NCBI RefSeq assembly: GCF_004354365.1
Contig: NZ_SJCY01000006.1
Location: 62,001-126,000 of the forward strand
Length of the DNA stretch: 64,000 nucleotides
Source: Pedobacter changchengzhani
GTDB taxonomy: Bacteria > Bacteroidota > Bacteroidia > Sphingobacteriales > Sphingobacteriaceae
Reading direction: 5' to 3'
The translations under genes were made by a program, and so were the position numbers. Each line of letters begins with the position of its first letter. The first letter of the stretch is position 1. Of the stretch, positions 54,262 through 63,467 are shown one piece after another. Under the pieces are notes generated by a model. That model saw nothing but the letters and a program-made list of their open reading frames with translations, did no database searches and was not told where the DNA came from.

Positions 54262-55620
54262 ATGAATACTCAAGATACTATAATTGCTTTATCAACTCCA
54301 CAAGGAAGCGGTGCGATAGGCGTAATCCGTTTATCAGGTCCAGATGCGATAAGCATTACCAACCAAGTTTTTGCGGGAAAGGACCTTACGCAACAAATCT
54401 CGCATACCCTGCATTTTGGTTTAATAAAAGATGGCGATGTAATTGTAGATGAAGTTGTTGCTGGTTTGTATGTTGCGCCAAAATCATATACCAAAGAAAA
54501 TGTGGTTGAGATTTCTTGTCACGGCTCCAATTACATTATTCAGCAGATTTTAAATTTGTTGATTAAAAAAGGCGCAAGAGCGGCGAAACCTGGAGAATTT
54601 ACTTTACGTGCTTTTTTAAATGGGGCTTTCGATTTAAGTCAAGCAGAAGCTGTAGCCGATTTAATAGCTTCTGATAGTAAAGCTTCGCACGATGTGGCGA
54701 TACAGCAAATGCGCGGTGGTTTTAGCAATGAGCTGAAGGGTTTACGCGATCAATTGGTCCACTTTGCTTCGATGATTGAACTGGAACTCGATTTTGCAGA
54801 AGAAGATGTGGAATTTGCCAATCGCGACCAATTGCGTACGTTAATTTTAAAAATAAATTCTGTTTTGCAACGCCTTATTTCATCCTTCGAAATGGGTAAT
54901 GTATTAAAAAATGGAGTACCAATTGTAATAGCTGGTAAGCCTAATGTGGGGAAATCGACCTTACTAAATGCTTTGCTAAATGAAGAGCGTGCAATCGTTT
55001 CAGAAATTGCGGGCACTACTCGAGATACCATTGAAGATGAATTAAACATCAATGGCATCATTTTCCGTTTTATTGATACTGCAGGGATTAGAGATACTGC
55101 CGATATTATTGAAGCGAAAGGAGTGGAGCGTACTTTAGCACGAATGAAGCAAGCAAAGCTTATTATTTACATGGTTGATGCTTTGCAAACTCCAGATGAA
55201 CTTCAAGAACAACTGACCGATTTGAATAAAATCGATATTCCATATTTGGCGGTTGTAAACAAAGCAGATTTGTTTAATGACGAACAAAAGAATGAATTTG
55301 CGCAAAAGGAAGTATTGTTTTTGTCGGCCAAAGAAAATATCGGTGTAGAAGAACTTAAAACGGCTTTACTCGCTAAAGTTAATCTGCTTTCGATAAACAC
55401 CAGCGAAACATTGGTGACCAATATTCGCCATTTACAAGCTTTACAAAATACAGAAAACGCTTTGGCTAACGTGCTAAATAATATTGATAATCCGATCACT
55501 TCTGATTTTTTGGCGATGGATATTAAACAGGCCCTTCATTATTTAGGTGAGATTACAGGTGTAGTAACAACTGATGATTTGTTGGAAAATATTTTTAGTA
55601 AGTTTTGCATCGGAAAATAA
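54262..55620 (+). CDS. mnmE: tRNA modification GTPase MnmE
   Basis: A 452-residue GTPase that, with MnmG, installs carboxymethylaminomethyl groups at the wobble uridine of several tRNAs. It has the N-terminal folate-binding domain with STPQGSGAIGVIRLSGP, the helical domain, the G domain with GKPNVGKS at 225-232, GTTRDTIED and NKAD, and the invariant C-terminal CIGK (Cys449). Start 54262 fits the family (MNTQDTIIAL). The phosphorothioation-type operon begins 289 bp behind its 3' end, the same gene end used by the SGI1 group of islands elsewhere. Confidence 0.96.
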   Translation: MNTQDTIIALSTPQGSGAIGVIRLSGPDAISITNQVFAGKDLTQQISHTLHFGLIKDGDVIVDEVVAGLYVAPKSYTKENVVEISCHGSNYIIQQILNLLIKKGARAAKPGEFTLRAFLNGAFDLSQAEAVADLIASDSKASHDVAIQQMRGGFSNELKGLRDQLVHFASMIELELDFAEEDVEFANRDQLRTLILKINSVLQRLISSFEMGNVLKNGVPIVIAGKPNVGKSTLLNALLNEERAIVSEIAGTTRDTIEDELNINGIIFRFIDTAGIRDTADIIEAKGVERTLARMKQAKLIIYMVDALQTPDELQEQLTDLNKIDIPYLAVVNKADLFNDEQKNEFAQKEVLFLSAKENIGVEELKTALLAKVNLLSINTSETLVTNIRHLQALQNTENALANVLNNIDNPITSDFLAMDIKQALHYLGEITGVVTTDDLLENIFSKFCIGK

Positions 55621-55909
55621 TTAATGGTAGAAATTTGTGTTTTTAATGCATAACTTTATTATCCTTGTAAATGCGGAGGCTAAAGTGCTTTTAAATAGAT
55701 GAATTCTGCAACTTACTTGATTCTATAGAACTTTTTATTTTTCTTTTTGAGTAGACCTATTTTGCATGGATGTTAAAAAGTATTATAAGGCGATTGAAAA
55801 ATGCTAATTTTTGTAGTGTTTTATTTATTTCCGATCTACGCCTGGAAACATTAGGGCAAAGGCTTAGGCAGTAGTAAGTAATGAATTTTTGAAGAATAAT
55901 TGAATCAAA

Positions 55910-56785
55910 ATGAAAATAAGTTTTAGTGGGCATGAAACCTTTGTATGCCGCCAATTCTGGCTGAAAAAAGGTTTTGAACATATTTTATCAAACAGGTCAT
56001 TTACCGACGAAGATGCAGTAGTGCATTTAGGTGTTGGTAAGAATATGACGACCTCCATAAAATTCTGGCTACGCGGATTCAACATCATAACTGACGATAA
56101 TGCCATAACAGAGTTTGGAGATTATTTATTAGCTGGACGAGATCCCTATTTAGAAGACACAGCTAGTTTATGGTTACTACACTATGCTGCCATTAAGAAC
56201 GAAAAATTATTTATTTTTAATACCTTCTTTAATCAATTTCTAAAGGAAAAAAACGAATTTAATAAACTGCAATTAATTGCCTACCTAAAAAGAAAAACTG
56301 AAGAAAGTGGCGCTAAACATTTTAGCGATAAAACCTATGATTCGGATGCGAATGTTTTCTTGCGAACTTACAATAGGTCAAACGATGGCAAGGCAGATAT
56401 CGAAGAAGAAACAGCTAATTTATTAGTAGAACTTAATTTAATTAGACCCTTTAGTCGATTAGACCTGGATGGCAAAAATCCGGTGCAATGGTTTAGAGTT
56501 GTACGAGAAAGTAGAGACGAATTGCCTTTGGAAATTTTTGCCTATGCTATATTAGATAACTACGGTAATAAAGACAAATCCCTATCCTTTAAGGATCTAC
56601 TAGAAGCTATTAATTCACCAGGAAACATTTTTTGCTTAACGGAAAAAGGATTGGAAGAAAAGCTGATTCAATTGGCAAATCGATGGCCACATAATTTTAA
56701 CTATAACGAAACGGCTGGTAATAGGGTGTTACAAATGAAAAATGAAGTGGATAAGTTGGAGGTTTTAAATCAATATTATGGTTAA
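55910..56785 (+). CDS. sspB: DUF4007 protein, SspB-like nickase of a phosphorothioation system
   Basis: A 291-residue protein starting SFSGHETFVCRQFWLKKGFEH, with VVHLGVGKNMTTSIKFWLRGFNII, the diagnostic DUF4007 blocks. In the SspBCD(E) systems DUF4007 proteins are the SspB nickases that open one DNA strand before sulfur insertion. The gene order DUF4007, P-loop ATPase, PAPS-reductase-like matches sspB-sspC-sspD. Its stop overlaps the next gene by 8 bp. The ATG at 55910 begins the conserved N-terminus. The symbol is assigned from family and order, not from experiment. Confidence 0.8.
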   Translation: MKISFSGHETFVCRQFWLKKGFEHILSNRSFTDEDAVVHLGVGKNMTTSIKFWLRGFNIITDDNAITEFGDYLLAGRDPYLEDTASLWLLHYAAIKNEKLFIFNTFFNQFLKEKNEFNKLQLIAYLKRKTEESGAKHFSDKTYDSDANVFLRTYNRSNDGKADIEEETANLLVELNLIRPFSRLDLDGKNPVQWFRVVRESRDELPLEIFAYAILDNYGNKDKSLSFKDLLEAINSPGNIFCLTEKGLEEKLIQLANRWPHNFNYNETAGNRVLQMKNEVDKLEVLNQYYG

Positions 56786-59700
56786 GCAATTTTCGCCGTC
56801 TCAAAACATATTACTGAACAACTTCGATGTTGCAGATTATATCATTACGCCCAATACGCAAGATGTATTTGAGGTGCTAATTAACAATTTTGCTTCAGGC
56901 ATCAGGTCAATTAATTTAATTGGTGCCTATGGGACTGGTAAATCGACATTTCTTAATGCGCTCAATTACCATTTAAACGCAGAAAATATTTTTATTGACG
57001 ACAAAAAGTGGACTAAATTTAAACGCTTCGATTTTATCAACCTTGTGGGCAGTTACGATTCTATTATCGATAATGTAGCTCAGGCAATTGGTTCAACAAG
57101 TAATAAAACTAGTGTGTTGGTTCATGAGCTCGAAACCTTGATTCAATCAGCTAATGGTCAAGGACACTGTTTGTTTTTTGTTATAGATGAGTTCGGTAAA
57201 TTTCTAGAATATGCCTCAGCAAATGGAGCAGAAAAAGAACTTTATTTTTTACAGCAAATTGCAGAATTAATTAACAATACAGAAAATGAAGCTGCATTTA
57301 TAACTACCCTGCACCAAGATTTCTCTGCTTATGCGGCTAGCTTAAATGCAACACAACGTAATGAGTGGACTAAAGTTAAAGGCCGCTTTAAAGAGTTAAC
57401 CTTTAACGAGCCTGTAGAGCAATTGCTTTTGTTGTCTAGTAAAAAAATTGCAGCAACACCTAATGCATCACAAGAAGAAAATATTGTTGCATTAATCAAC
57501 ACCATTGCCCAAGCTAAAGCATTTTCACTAAAGGATTATTTCGATCAAAAAATTGCAAAAAAAATCTATCCATTAGATTTACTATCGGGTAGCATACTAG
57601 CATTGGGTTTACAGCAATATGGACAAAATGAACGGTCATTATTTACCTTTTTAAATACCGATAGTTTTTACGGTTTAAGAGAATTTGATCAGCAAAGGCA
57701 AAATTTCTATGCGGTATCAAACGTATATGACTATTTAAATTATAACCTTTATTCGTACCTAAATTCTAAAGCCAATATTCATTATAGCAAATGGGCAGAG
57801 ATTAAAAATGCTTTAGAAAGAGTTGAAGGCGAAGTAGAAGAAAAAGAACATATTCTTTATCAAACCTTAATAAAAACCATAGGTTTGCTAAATATTTTCA
57901 GTCATGCAGGAGCGAAATTAGACGAAAAGTTCTTAGTGGCGTATATCGAATTAACAGGAAAGCTTACTGGTGTTGCAGATGCTTTACTCAATCTACAACG
58001 AAAAAACCTCTTAGCCTATAACAAATATTCTAATCGTTTCTTTTATTCGGAAACAACCATTGTAAATATTGATGATGCCATACAAGAAGCTGGCTTAGAA
58101 GTTAGCCGAGCGAATAATATCGTTAGTTTTTTAAACGGCTATTTACCTTTAGCACCAATAGCAGCCAAAAGAGCCTATTACGAAAAAGGTACGCCTAGAG
58201 CTTTTGAATATAAAATTACAGATGCACCTTATGCGGCTTCAAAACCTAAAGGGCAAGTAGATGGTTTCATTAACCTAATCTTTAACGAAAATATTAAAGA
58301 ATCTGAAATCATTGAGGCATCTACTGAAAATGATCAAGCAGTTCTTTATGCCCACTTTTTAAGGGTTACTGATATACAACATGCCATTGAAGAAATCGAA
58401 AAAGCAAAAATTGCAAAAGCAAAATACCCTAATGATAAAATTATCCAACGTGAGTTAAGTGCCATTGAAGAAATTCAAAAAAACTTGCTTAACTATTATC
58501 TATATGAAGGCTTTTATGATATTGCTTCGGTAAAGTGGTATTATAAAGGTGAAATCAAAAACTTTAACAGCAGTAAAGATTTTAATGCCTTTTTATCTGT
58601 AATTACCGATGAAGTTTACTCGCTTACACCAAAGTTTATAAGCGAACTTGCCAATAAAAGCAAATTATCGACACCTATATCTGGTGCTAGAAAAGCTTTA
58701 ATACATGCTTTATTAAACAATGAAACTATTGATGGGTTAGGTATAGAAGGTTTTCCGCCACAAAAAAGTATATACCTATCTTTATTGCATCAAACAGGCA
58801 TACACGAAGAAACAGAAAATGGCTGGGCGTTAAAAGAAATTACCGATGCAAATTTAGATCATAACCGATTTATCCCCTTGTTTAATGCTTGCAATAATTT
58901 TGTTGGCAGTACTAAGGGTGCTAAACGTAGTGTTGCCGATTTTTATGAGCTTTTAGAACAGGCGCCATTCAAACTTAAAAAAGGTTTCTTAGATTTTTGG
59001 ATTCCCATTTACCTCATTATGAAAACGGACGATTTTGCGCTTTATGGCACAAATGGTTTCATTCCCGATATAGATGCGGAAGTCTTGGAATTATTGGTTA
59101 AAAATCCACAGCAGTATTACATCAAAGCTTATGATACAGATGGCATTAAAGTACGCCTATTCAATCAGTACAGAGACTTATTGTCTTTAGGTGAGGCGCA
59201 AAGAACTTCTAACGATGCTTTCATTAAAACCATCATTCCATTTTTTAAATTTTATAAAGACTTAAAACCTTATGTAAAACAAACTAAAAACTTAAGCAAA
59301 AAAACAATTGCGGTAAGAAGGGCATTAACAGAAGCAACCGAACCCGAGAAATTATTTTTTGAAGATTTTCCAAGTGCTTTGAATTATGATTTGGTGCAAT
59401 TAAACAATAATCCCGAATTATTAACCAATTACAGTGCCGACCTGCAAGAATCAATCAGAGAATTACGCAATGCTTATGATATACTGTTGCATAAATTTGA
59501 GGCTATTATTAACGGCCTTTGGAATGAAGATTACGATTTCACTAGCTATACTGAAAAGCTAAAGGCACGGTATCAAAAATCATTAAAACAATATTTATTA
59601 CTTCCTTACCAAAAAACCTTTTACGATCGATTATGCTCTCCATTAGAAGATAGAGGGGCTTGGTTGTCGTCTGTAGCACAAGCTACAGTTGGTAAAACAC

Positions 59701-60014
59701 TCGATCAAATTACCGATAAAGAAGTAGAAAACCTGCAAGAACGTTTCCATTCGCTTATACACGAATTAGATAACCTTAACGATATGGCTCTGCAAAAAGT
59801 AAACTTGGATGAGGAATTGATTTTTAAATTTGAACTCACTACACCAGGTAGTATTTTGAACCATAGAATTATCCGCATGTCGAAAACACAAGATGCTCAA
59901 TTCCAAAGTTTGGAAAGGGGAATGTCAGATTTAATGGGAACTACAAATAAAAGCACAAAAATTGCTATCTTGGCTAAAATACTCAAACAAGTATTAGATG
60001 ACGAAGGAAAATAA
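56778..60014 (+). CDS. sspC: P-loop ATPase, SspC-like
   Basis: A 1078-residue ATPase. Walker A GAYGTGKST is at residues 49-57 and Walker B LFFVIDEFG at 132-140. The rest is mostly helical with no further known domain, as in SspC, the ATPase of the ssDNA phosphorothioation module. It overlaps the DUF4007 gene by 8 bp and the PAPS-reductase gene by 17 bp, so all three are translationally coupled. BREX-type BrxC ATPases share the general plan, but no BREX gene (pglX, pglZ) is nearby. Confidence 0.82.
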   Translation: MVKQFSPSQNILLNNFDVADYIITPNTQDVFEVLINNFASGIRSINLIGAYGTGKSTFLNALNYHLNAENIFIDDKKWTKFKRFDFINLVGSYDSIIDNVAQAIGSTSNKTSVLVHELETLIQSANGQGHCLFFVIDEFGKFLEYASANGAEKELYFLQQIAELINNTENEAAFITTLHQDFSAYAASLNATQRNEWTKVKGRFKELTFNEPVEQLLLLSSKKIAATPNASQEENIVALINTIAQAKAFSLKDYFDQKIAKKIYPLDLLSGSILALGLQQYGQNERSLFTFLNTDSFYGLREFDQQRQNFYAVSNVYDYLNYNLYSYLNSKANIHYSKWAEIKNALERVEGEVEEKEHILYQTLIKTIGLLNIFSHAGAKLDEKFLVAYIELTGKLTGVADALLNLQRKNLLAYNKYSNRFFYSETTIVNIDDAIQEAGLEVSRANNIVSFLNGYLPLAPIAAKRAYYEKGTPRAFEYKITDAPYAASKPKGQVDGFINLIFNENIKESEIIEASTENDQAVLYAHFLRVTDIQHAIEEIEKAKIAKAKYPNDKIIQRELSAIEEIQKNLLNYYLYEGFYDIASVKWYYKGEIKNFNSSKDFNAFLSVITDEVYSLTPKFISELANKSKLSTPISGARKALIHALLNNETIDGLGIEGFPPQKSIYLSLLHQTGIHEETENGWALKEITDANLDHNRFIPLFNACNNFVGSTKGAKRSVADFYELLEQAPFKLKKGFLDFWIPIYLIMKTDDFALYGTNGFIPDIDAEVLELLVKNPQQYYIKAYDTDGIKVRLFNQYRDLLSLGEAQRTSNDAFIKTIIPFFKFYKDLKPYVKQTKNLSKKTIAVRRALTEATEPEKLFFEDFPSALNYDLVQLNNNPELLTNYSADLQESIRELRNAYDILLHKFEAIINGLWNEDYDFTSYTEKLKARYQKSLKQYLLLPYQKTFYDRLCSPLEDRGAWLSSVAQATVGKTLDQITDKEVENLQERFHSLIHELDNLNDMALQKVNLDEELIFKFELTTPGSILNHRIIRMSKTQDAQFQSLERGMSDLMGTTNKSTKIAILAKILKQVLDDEGK

Positions 60015-61113
60015 CCACGTAAGGCATGTATTGGGTATATCAGGTGGCAAAGACAGTGCTGCACTTGCCATTTACATGAAAGAACTGTATCCACAAATGG
60101 ATATCGAGTTTTATACTTGCGATACGGGGAAGGAGTTGGAAGAAACTTACCAACTTATCCGTAATCTAGAGTCTAAGCTTGGCCTAAGCATTAATAAGCT
60201 ATACGCAAAGGAAGGTGATAAAGGAAATCCATTCGATTTCTACCACAATTTATATGGTGGCTATTTACCATCTTCAAACGCCCGTTGGTGTACCCAAAAA
60301 TTAAAGATTGAGCCTTTTGAAAACTATATTGGTACTACTCCAGTAATCTCTTATGTGGGCATCCGTGGTGATGAAGATCGTGAAGGTTATATCTCTACCA
60401 AACCACATGTACAATCTATCTTCCCATTCCGTGAAAATATCTGGAGTGAAGAAGTAATTGGAAAAGTGTTAAAAAACGATAACCAGCAAAAGCTACTTTC
60501 CTTATACAAAGATTTTTTAAGCCAAAATTTATATCAACGTGCTGTTGATATTATTAAAACTCCATTGTCTTTAGCTTATAGCCAAAACCAAAAGTTAAAA
60601 GCATTAATGAGTTTAGGGATTAAAGAGTTTAATCATGTAGCTTTCCATTCCTTAAAAGACAGCCCATTGCCAATTGCATTGGTAGATGATTTTCCTTTAT
60701 TGGATAATGAATCCATCCTCATACGTGATGATATCTTTAGGATATTAAGAGAAAGCGGGGTAGGTGTACCTGCTTATTACGAAGAGATACCTTATGAGGT
60801 AAACGGGAAAACAGGGTATTATAACCGTAGCCGATCCGGTTGTTTCTTTTGCTTTTTCCAACGTAAAATAGAATGGGTGTGGCTATACGAACAAAACCCA
60901 GCCAAATTCTTTTTAGCGGTTGAGTATGAAAAAGATGGCTACACCTGGATGCAGGATGAACGTTTAGAAGAATTAATCAATCCTGAAAGGATTAAACAGA
61001 TAAAAGAAGAATTTTTAACCAAACAACAAAACGCTGCCAAAAATTATCGCTCTAATAAACTGATTGATATATTAGATGCAGAAGAAGAAGGTTGTTTAGC
61101 TTGTTTTGTATAA
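59998..61113 (+). CDS. sspD: PP-loop PAPS-reductase/DndC-type protein, SspD-like
   Basis: A 371-residue ATP pyrophosphatase-fold protein. The PP-loop SGGKDS is at 15-20, and RWCTQKLKIEP carries Cys98. Further CxxC pairs are at Cys282/Cys285 (SGCFFCFFQRK) and Cys366/Cys369 (GCLACF, next to last residue). DndC and SspD carry an Fe-S cluster on such cysteines and activate DNA phosphate for sulfur exchange. The last CxxC is unusually close to the C-terminus. It overlaps sspC by 17 bp and is followed 8 bp later by the GHKL gene. Confidence 0.84.
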   Translation: MTKENNHVRHVLGISGGKDSAALAIYMKELYPQMDIEFYTCDTGKELEETYQLIRNLESKLGLSINKLYAKEGDKGNPFDFYHNLYGGYLPSSNARWCTQKLKIEPFENYIGTTPVISYVGIRGDEDREGYISTKPHVQSIFPFRENIWSEEVIGKVLKNDNQQKLLSLYKDFLSQNLYQRAVDIIKTPLSLAYSQNQKLKALMSLGIKEFNHVAFHSLKDSPLPIALVDDFPLLDNESILIRDDIFRILRESGVGVPAYYEEIPYEVNGKTGYYNRSRSGCFFCFFQRKIEWVWLYEQNPAKFFLAVEYEKDGYTWMQDERLEELINPERIKQIKEEFLTKQQNAAKNYRSNKLIDILDAEEEGCLACFV

Positions 61114-61121
61114 GATAAATT

Positions 61122-62882
61122 ATGACTGAATCTATACCATTAGATATTGATGCTGGCCGCTTACTCTTTGGGTTAAGCCGGATAGGATATACCACTTCTT
61201 CAGCAATATGTGATATTATTGATAATTCGATAAGAGCAAATGCAACGGTAATACGATTGTTAATCATAAAAGAAAGAAAAGATTTTGCTGATAGTAAAAA
61301 GAATAACGTAAAAGAATATTTAATTATAGATGATGGGGATGGCATGAATAGGGATGCCCTGCTAAGTGCATTAAGACTTGGCTCTTCCGATCATGATTAC
61401 GGCGGGAACTCGTTGTCAAAGTTTGGTTTAGGTCTTAAATCAGCCTCTTTTTCACAAGGGGATATTCTTGACGTTATTTCATCTGATGGTAATGGTTTTA
61501 ATAAATTTCAAATTTCCTTGCCTTCAATCATGGCATCGAAGGTTTATGCGGCCACAGAAAAAGATATTGATTCATTAGATCAAAAGATAATTGATGATTA
61601 TTTGAGCGAGGGTAAAGGCACAATCATCAGAATTTCGAATATTAGAAAAAATAATCATCCAAGTGTTAGTAATACAATAAATGAGCTTAATACCAAAGTT
61701 GGAGTTATATATTATTATTTTATACATAACGACAATCAAGACATCTTTATTGGAAATAATAAAGTGCTAGGGATAGATCCACTCTTTTTAGATGAAGCCA
61801 ATGTAAATGGAAATTTAAACGAAAATGAATGGGATGGTACTCAAGTAAAATGGATTGAAAAGAAAAAGACGGTCACTCTTGACGACGAGCTAGGAATTAC
61901 AGCTGATATAGAAATTACTCAATTACCTTATCCCCCTATTTTTAAGATAAAGCATTTAGGAGAAGCTAAAGATGCAGAAATTCGAAGAAAATACTTAATT
62001 GAGGCAAGTAATTATGGGTTCTATGTTTACAGAAATAATCGATTAATTTCTTGGGCTTCCCATTTAAATGGTATAATTCCTTATGATCAAGATTTTTATG
62101 CCTTTAGAGGTAGAATCAATATAGACAATAGTGCCGATGATTTTTTTAATATTGATGTAAAAAAATCATCATTAACTCTTTCGGAAGAAGCTTGGAGAGT
62201 GATTAGTGATGTTACAAGGGAAGCGAAATCTAAAAGCAGAAGTGCATGGCTAAATGCTGGTAGAATTAGACGGGAAATAATTAATAAGGATCCTAATGAG
62301 ATAGCAAACAAACTACTAAGCGAATATGAACAGATAGAAATTTTACCAGGTGATGAATTACCTACTGAAGAACAGGCAGAACAAAGGTTAGGGCTTATTA
62401 CGAATGATATGGCAACTAAAGTTCGACTTATCGTTAAAATGATGAGGGAAGATAAGGGGGAAGAGCCAGGAGATTTAGAGAATTTAACGCAAGAAGAGAA
62501 GGAAGAAGCAGTAAAAGGTGAAATAAATCCGCAGCTGTCTAAAATTTTTAGAGTGAGTTCTGTAACTGATAATTTATTATGGGAACCTTATTATGACACT
62601 GACCTTGGTAACTGTGTAAGAATTAACAAATTGCATAGATTTGCATTGTATATTTACGAGAATAATGCTGATAATCAAGATTTGCAAGTCACTTTTGATT
62701 TAATGATGCTTCAGTTATCAGATTCAGAATATTATGCGTATAAAAATATCACTGATTTTGACTATGAGCAGATGAAAAGTATTTTATGGAACTTCAGGAG
62801 GATTGCGTCTGAATTTTTAGCACATATGGTTAGGAAGCTAGAAAATGAATTACCACCAAATTATACTACTTATAATGAATGA
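61122..62882 (+). CDS. MutL/MORC-like GHKL ATPase
   Basis: A 586-residue protein. A GHKL (HATPase_c_3) domain occupies about 10-190: N-box AICDIIDNSIRA at 28-39 (Asn35), G1 DDGDGM at 70-75, G2 FGLGLKSAS at 101-109, and GKGTIIRI as the later loop. Position 31 of the N-box is Asp where the general base is usually Glu. An S5-like transducer region follows (about 220-390), then an acidic helical tail. GHKL proteins of the MutL/MORC type occur in R-M-type operons. It is linked to sspD by 8 bp and overlaps the next gene by ATGA, so it is part of the same operon. Confidence 0.82.
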   Translation: MTESIPLDIDAGRLLFGLSRIGYTTSSAICDIIDNSIRANATVIRLLIIKERKDFADSKKNNVKEYLIIDDGDGMNRDALLSALRLGSSDHDYGGNSLSKFGLGLKSASFSQGDILDVISSDGNGFNKFQISLPSIMASKVYAATEKDIDSLDQKIIDDYLSEGKGTIIRISNIRKNNHPSVSNTINELNTKVGVIYYYFIHNDNQDIFIGNNKVLGIDPLFLDEANVNGNLNENEWDGTQVKWIEKKKTVTLDDELGITADIEITQLPYPPIFKIKHLGEAKDAEIRRKYLIEASNYGFYVYRNNRLISWASHLNGIIPYDQDFYAFRGRINIDNSADDFFNIDVKKSSLTLSEEAWRVISDVTREAKSKSRSAWLNAGRIRREIINKDPNEIANKLLSEYEQIEILPGDELPTEEQAEQRLGLITNDMATKVRLIVKMMREDKGEEPGDLENLTQEEKEEAVKGEINPQLSKIFRVSSVTDNLLWEPYYDTDLGNCVRINKLHRFALYIYENNADNQDLQVTFDLMMLQLSDSEYYAYKNITDFDYEQMKSILWNFRRIASEFLAHMVRKLENELPPNYTTYNE

Positions 62883-63334
62883 TAATATCTAATATTTATA
62901 ATATCCATAACGGTATAGACACTGCATATATCTATATTTGGATTTCTAAGGCTTTCAAGATTATTTATATAGGTATGACAAATAATTCTGTAGGACCAAT
63001 TGGCAGGGCAGAAGGTCATTTCAATTCTAAGGGGACATTTAGGAAAAGATTTTTAGAAGAAACAGGGCTAGGAATTGAATTAGCATCTGATATGGTTCTT
63101 TTAAGTTTTCCACTACCCAAAAAACGAGAATATACTGGGGTAGAGAGTTCATATAGAGAGTCTGTGGAGTACCTAGTAATGAAGGAGCTTCAATTGCAAA
63201 GAGGTATTTTGAACCCGAATTATGACGTGGTATCTTGGCATGATAGATATCCAAGGAGGACAAGCAACACAGAGGTCTTAAGTTTGGCGAAAAACATAGC
63301 TAATAGTTTTGTGTTGAACTATAGTTCGTTTTAA
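62879..63334 (+). CDS. small GIY-YIG-type nuclease
   Basis: A 151-residue protein. The GIY and YIG elements appear as YIYIW (17-21) and IIYIGMT (28-34), followed by GRAEGHF with Arg43 and His47, a candidate catalytic Glu97 in YRESVEYLVMKE, and LNPNY (112-115). These positions fit a minimal GIY-YIG endonuclease fold. It overlaps the GHKL gene by ATGA. In a defence operon it is the best candidate for the DNA-cutting effector. It has no additional domain for target recognition. Confidence 0.7.
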   Translation: MIISNIYNIHNGIDTAYIYIWISKAFKIIYIGMTNNSVGPIGRAEGHFNSKGTFRKRFLEETGLGIELASDMVLLSFPLPKKREYTGVESSYRESVEYLVMKELQLQRGILNPNYDVVSWHDRYPRRTSNTEVLSLAKNIANSFVLNYSSF

Positions 63335-63467
63335 ATCTTTCTATATTAAACGAATATTTCGATTATGGCTCAATAGCTCTTTTTGGTAAAGAGAAGTTAT
63401 ATATTATCAAATTTTAAAATTGAAGCATACTTGCTTATTAAATCTTCATGTTTTTTTAATCTATCTT
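63335..63467. other. short gap between the Ssp-like operon and the insertion sequence
   Basis: 133 bp of AT-rich DNA follow the GIY-YIG stop and end at the right-hand end of an IS256-family element. No gene or clear terminator is seen. If further effector genes existed here, the insertion may have displaced them. Confidence 0.35.

Noticed and set aside
55758..55770. TTTTGCAT shared by the mnmE 3' end (55602-55609) and the start of the gap, as an att-site repeat
   Set aside because: Only 8 bp match before they diverge, which is expected by chance in this composition; no integrase is seen.
56778..60014. BREX-type BrxC assignment for the large ATPase
   Set aside because: No pglX, pglZ, brxA or brxB nearby; DUF4007 and PP-loop neighbours point to SspC instead.
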